NCBI RefSeq assembly: GCF_010384365.1
Contig: NZ_CP048397.1
Location: 2,976,001 to 3,040,000, forward strand
Source: Streptomyces sp. S4.7
GTDB taxonomy: Bacteria > Actinomycetota > Actinomycetes > Streptomycetales > Streptomycetaceae
Direction: 5' to 3'
DNA: 64,000 nt
Positions 61,341-64,000 of the stretch are shown here, one piece after another. The translations under genes were made by a program, and so were the position numbers. The first letter of the stretch is position 1; each line of letters opens with the position of its first letter. Under the pieces are notes generated by a model that worked only from the letters and a program-made list of their open reading frames with translations, made no database searches and was not told where the DNA came from.

Positions 61341-62924
61341 CTGACTGTCCACCAGCTCAATGAACTCCTGCTCATCTGCTCGCTCGTGCTGCTGATCGCC
61401 GTCGCCGCGGTACGGATCTCGTCCCGGAGCGGGCTTCCCAGCCTGCTGCTCTACCTCGGGATCGGCGTCGTCATGGGGCAGGACGGCATCTTCAACGTCG
61501 AGTTCGACAACGCCGAGCTGACGCAGGTGATCGGGTACGCCGCCCTGGTCGTGATCCTCGCCGAGGGTGGTCTCGGCGCCAAGTGGAAAGAGGCGAAACC
61601 AGCGCTGCCGGCCGCCGTCGCGCTGTCGACCGTCGGTGTCGCGGTGAGCGTGGGCGTCACCGCGTCCGCCGCGCACTACCTCGTCGGCCTGGACTGGCGG
61701 CAGGCGCTGATCATCGGCGCCGTCGTCTCGTCCACGGACGCCGCCGCGGTCTTCTCCGTACTGAGGAGGATTCCGCTGCCTTCGAGGGTGACGGGCGCTC
61801 TGGAGGCGGAGTCGGGCTTCAACGACGCCCCCGTCGTGATCATGGTGGTGGCTCTGTCTACGGCCGGACCGGTGGAGCACTGGTACGTACTCGTGGGCGA
61901 GATCGCCCTGGAGCTGGCCATCGGCGCCGCCATCGGCCTCGCGGTGGGCTGGCTGGGCGCCTTCGGGCTGCGGCGCGTTGCCCTGCCGGCCTCCGGCCTG
62001 TACCCGATCGCCGTGATGGCCATCGCGGTCGTCGCGTACGCGGCCGGGGCCATGGCCCACGGCAGCGGGTTCCTCGCCGTGTACCTGGCCTCCATGCTGC
62101 TGGGGAACTCCAAGCTCCCGCACGCTCCCGCGACCCGCGGCTTCGCGGAGGGGCTGGGCTGGCTCGCGCAGATCGGCATGTTCGTCCTGCTCGGACTGCT
62201 GGTGACGCCGCACGAACTGGGCGACGACTTCTGGCCCGCGGTGATAGTGGGTCTGGTGCTGACCGTGGTGGCGCGGCCCTTGTCCGTACTGGTCAGCCTC
62301 GCGCCGTTCCGCATCCCGTGGCGGGAGAAGGCGCTGATGTCGTGGGCGGGGCTGCGTGGCGCCGTACCCATCGTCATGGCGACCATCCCGATGGTCTCGG
62401 GGATCGAGGGCAGCCACCGGATCTTCAACATCGTCTTCGTGCTGGTCGTCGTGTACACGCTGGTGCAGGGCCCGACGCTGCCCTGGGTCGCCGGGAAGCT
62501 GCACCTGGGCGACCCCGCGGGGGCGGCCGACCTCGGTGTCGAGTCGGCGCCGCTGGAGCGGCTGCGCGGCCATCTGCTGTCCGTCGCCATCCCGGACCGG
62601 TCGAAGATGCACGGCGTGGAGGTCGGCGAGCTGCGGCTGCCCCCGGGGTCGGCGGTCACGCTGGTCGTACGGGAGGACAAGAGCTTCGTACCGGGGCCGT
62701 CCACCGTGCTCCGGCGGGGCGACGAGCTGCTGGTGGTGGCGACGGATCCGGTACGGGACGCGGCCGAGCGCCGTCTGCGGGCGGTCGGGCAGGGCGGCAA
62801 GCTGGCCGACTGGCTGGGTACGAACGGGACGGGCGGGGGTGGCGCGGGCGGGCCGGGCAGGAGGCCGGGAGCGCACGGGAAGCCCGGGAGCGGGGTCGGC
62901 GGGCTCGGACGAGGGCAGGACTGA
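61341..62924 (+). CDS. CPA1-family K+(Na+)/H+ antiporter with C-terminal TrkA_C domain
   Basis: A 527-residue antiporter of the NhaP2/CvrA kind. About 12 membrane segments are present; GQDGIFNVEFDN, the Na+/H+ exchanger core STDAAAVFSVLR and ALEAESGFNDAPVVI (the ND pair in the ion-binding helix) identify the family. After residue 400 a TrkA_C-like cytosolic domain (LPPGSAVTLVVREDKSF, LRRGDELLVVATD) precedes a Gly-rich tail. Homology seems to begin at CTG 61341, which encodes TVHQLNELLLI downstream and has GGGGAAGGA 7 nt before it. The first ordinary start, GTG 61386, lies inside the first membrane helix. A CTG start is therefore proposed. Confidence 0.85.
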   Translation: MTVHQLNELLLICSLVLLIAVAAVRISSRSGLPSLLLYLGIGVVMGQDGIFNVEFDNAELTQVIGYAALVVILAEGGLGAKWKEAKPALPAAVALSTVGVAVSVGVTASAAHYLVGLDWRQALIIGAVVSSTDAAAVFSVLRRIPLPSRVTGALEAESGFNDAPVVIMVVALSTAGPVEHWYVLVGEIALELAIGAAIGLAVGWLGAFGLRRVALPASGLYPIAVMAIAVVAYAAGAMAHGSGFLAVYLASMLLGNSKLPHAPATRGFAEGLGWLAQIGMFVLLGLLVTPHELGDDFWPAVIVGLVLTVVARPLSVLVSLAPFRIPWREKALMSWAGLRGAVPIVMATIPMVSGIEGSHRIFNIVFVLVVVYTLVQGPTLPWVAGKLHLGDPAGAADLGVESAPLERLRGHLLSVAIPDRSKMHGVEVGELRLPPGSAVTLVVREDKSFVPGPSTVLRRGDELLVVATDPVRDAAERRLRAVGQGGKLADWLGTNGTGGGGAGGPGRRPGAHGKPGSGVGGLGRGQD

Positions 62925-62929
62925 CGGCT

Positions 62930-62965
62930 GGGCCGGTCGGCGGGCCGGTCGGCGGGCCGGTCGGG
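62930..62965. repeat. 12-bp tandem repeat after the antiporter gene
   Basis: GGGCCGGTCGGC at 62930-62941 and 62942-62953, then GGGCCGGTCGGG at 62954-62965. It begins 6 bp past the stop codon. It does not form an obvious terminator by itself. Confidence 0.8.
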
Positions 62966-63068
62966 TGGTGCCGGGTGAGGCCCGGTGGGTTGGCCGGGAA
63001 TGGAAGGCAGGCCTGCCCGGAAGCGGCAATCACAGGTACGGGCCGGGATCCTCCAGGTGTTTCCCAGG

Positions 63069-63172
63069 TAGGATGAGGCCCGTGCCTGTCACGTCGAGGA
63101 CTGTTTCCGACGTACCGATGTGACGGCACAGACTTGATCGACCTTGATCGACCAACTCTGCCTGACGCAGAG
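63069..63172 (+). promoter_or_regulatory. Promoter and structured leader of the MFS gene
   Basis: TAGGAT (63069-63074) is a -10-like hexamer with transcription expected near 63081. The leader to the MFS start is about 230 nt. It contains a micro-ORF (63082-63123), two perfect tandem CTTGATCGAC units (63133-63152) and a hairpin CTCTGC-N5-GCAGAG (63156-63172). The arrangement recalls an attenuator; no known riboswitch is recognised. Confidence 0.45.
63082..63123 (+). CDS. Possible leaderless 13-residue leader peptide
   Basis: GTG 63082 begins 8 bp after the -10-like TAGGAT, so the transcript would start at the codon. The frame reads 13 residues (PVTSRTVSDVPM after the first) and stops with TGA at 63121. 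No run of a single regulatory amino acid is seen, although Ser, Thr and Val are frequent. Expression is unproven. Confidence 0.35.
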   Translation: MPVTSRTVSDVPM

Positions 63173-63308
63173 CTGGCGCGACCGTATGGCGGCCGTGGCG
63201 TCCCCTTCAGTGGACCCTGGGTATCTACCGCAGTTCCGCGCAAGAGGACAGCTCTCGGCCGCCCCCGCACGTCCGGGGGCGCCACCAGGCGGCAGAAAGG
63301 CAAGGACC

Positions 63309-64000
63309 GTGGTCAACACGGTCGACACCACCGCCGGCGCTCCCGAGGGGACGGCTCCGCGCCGCCCGGGTTACGGGCAGTTGCTGCGTACACCCGGCGC
63401 CTGGACGTTCCTGCTTCCCGGCTTCGCCGCGCGACAGCCCTTCGCGATGCTGACGATCGGCATCGTCCTACTCGTCCAGCACACCTCCGGTTCGTACGGC
63501 AGCGCGGGCATCGTCGCCGCCGTCACCGGTGTCTCCATGGCGCTCTTCGCGCCGCAGAACGGCAAGCTCGCCGACCGGTTCGGCCAGCGCGCGGTGCTGG
63601 TGCCCGGAGTGCTCCTGCACGCGGCCTCCGTCACCGCCCTGACGGTGCTCGCGCTGGCGGGCGCGCCCCTGTGGGCGCTGTTCGTCGCCGCCGTACCGAC
63701 GGGCGCCTCGGTCCCGCAGGTGGGGCCGATGGTCCGGGCCCGCTGGGCGGCCTTGCTCGGCTCCTCCGAGGAGCGGGCGCGGCTGCTGCCGACGGCCGCC
63801 GCCTTCGAGTCCGTCACGGACGAGTTCACCTTCGTCATCGGGCCGGTCCTGGCGACCGCGCTGTGCACCGGTGTGCACCCGGCGGCCGGGCTGATCGCCG
63901 AGGGGGTGCTGACCCTGGCGGGCGGGCTGCTGTTCGCCGCGCGGAAGGGCACCCAGCCGAGGCCCGCGGGGCGGCGTGCGGGCGGCTCGAAGCGTACGAG
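63309..64000 (+). CDS. MFS transporter, partial
   Basis: The N-terminal 230 residues of a major facilitator; the gene continues past the right window edge. GTG 63309 has AAGGA upstream. Hydrophobic segments begin near GAWTFLLPGFAARQPF and LTIGIVLLVQ. NGKLADRFGQR between helices 2 and 3 is the conserved MFS loop motif A. GAPLWALFVAAVPTGASVPQVGPMVRARW follows. It resembles Streptomyces MFS exporters of unknown substrate. The long 5' leader suggests post-transcriptional control. Confidence 0.88.
   Translation, partial: MVNTVDTTAGAPEGTAPRRPGYGQLLRTPGAWTFLLPGFAARQPFAMLTIGIVLLVQHTSGSYGSAGIVAAVTGVSMALFAPQNGKLADRFGQRAVLVPGVLLHAASVTALTVLALAGAPLWALFVAAVPTGASVPQVGPMVRARWAALLGSSEERARLLPTAAAFESVTDEFTFVIGPVLATALCTGVHPAAGLIAEGVLTLAGGLLFAARKGTQPRPAGRRAGGSKRT

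Overview
The window is typical high-GC actinobacterial chromosome and almost certainly Streptomyces. It carries an SsgA-like sporulation regulator, three rodlins, four chaplins, a SepX-type septal membrane protein and several leaderless genes. GTG/TTG starts are frequent, and most non-coding gaps end in long GC-rich hairpins. Both ends are cut inside genes: a CbiM/NikM-type metal transporter on the left and an MFS transporter on the right.

Layout. 1-13.9 kb: metal uptake gene under a Nur-like box, SsgA-like protein, TetR/MMPL efflux pair, tricorn-type protease, a tightly overlapping Baeyer-Villiger monooxygenase / hydrolase / short-chain dehydrogenase operon facing a MerR regulator, exonuclease III and a leaderless acetyltransferase. 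13.9-35 kb: a cell-surface superlocus. Three rodlins and two chaplins (one sortase-anchored, with two chaplin domains) lie on the left. A long leftward exopolysaccharide operon fills the middle (glycosyltransferases, lipid-linked sugar-phosphate transferase, polymerase/ligase, MurJ/Wzx-type flippase, deacetylase, chain-length protein, FemAB-like acyltransferase), with an ATP-grasp/FAD oxidoreductase pair and a secreted GH26-like hydrolase. Two more chaplins and small secreted proteins lie on the right. The plausible common theme is the surface of aerial hyphae. 35-42.7 kb: VKOR, P450, AlkZ-like protein, AtoE-type transporter with an apparently lost start codon, DUF998 protein and a secreted sugar dehydrogenase.

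42.9-52.0 kb: an accessory island next to a tRNA-Ala(CGC) gene. By eye it is less GC-rich than its flanks. It holds an EcsC/DUF697-like protein, a 1267-residue RecD-like helicase with a C-terminal Vsr/PD-(D/E)XK-like nuclease domain, the 3' half of an Lhr-like helicase, and a DDE transposase that overlaps the broken end of that helicase. Two 32-bp near-identical direct repeats flank the broken helicase plus transposase. The best reading is a partly decayed nucleic-acid-processing, probably anti-phage, module.

52-64 kb: conserved core. SepX (GlpR-like) lies next to an operon galU-glp(moeA-like)-moaC-mogA-GNAT, which links the gephyrin-like Glp to cell division. Then follow 5-formyl-THF cyclo-ligase, a membrane-anchored penicillin-acylase-type Ntn hydrolase with a Gly-Thr repeat insert, a CPA1 antiporter that seems to start at CTG, and an MFS transporter behind a long leader with a leaderless 13-codon micro-ORF.

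All family assignments are by reading motifs and from memory of the families. No database search or computation was run.
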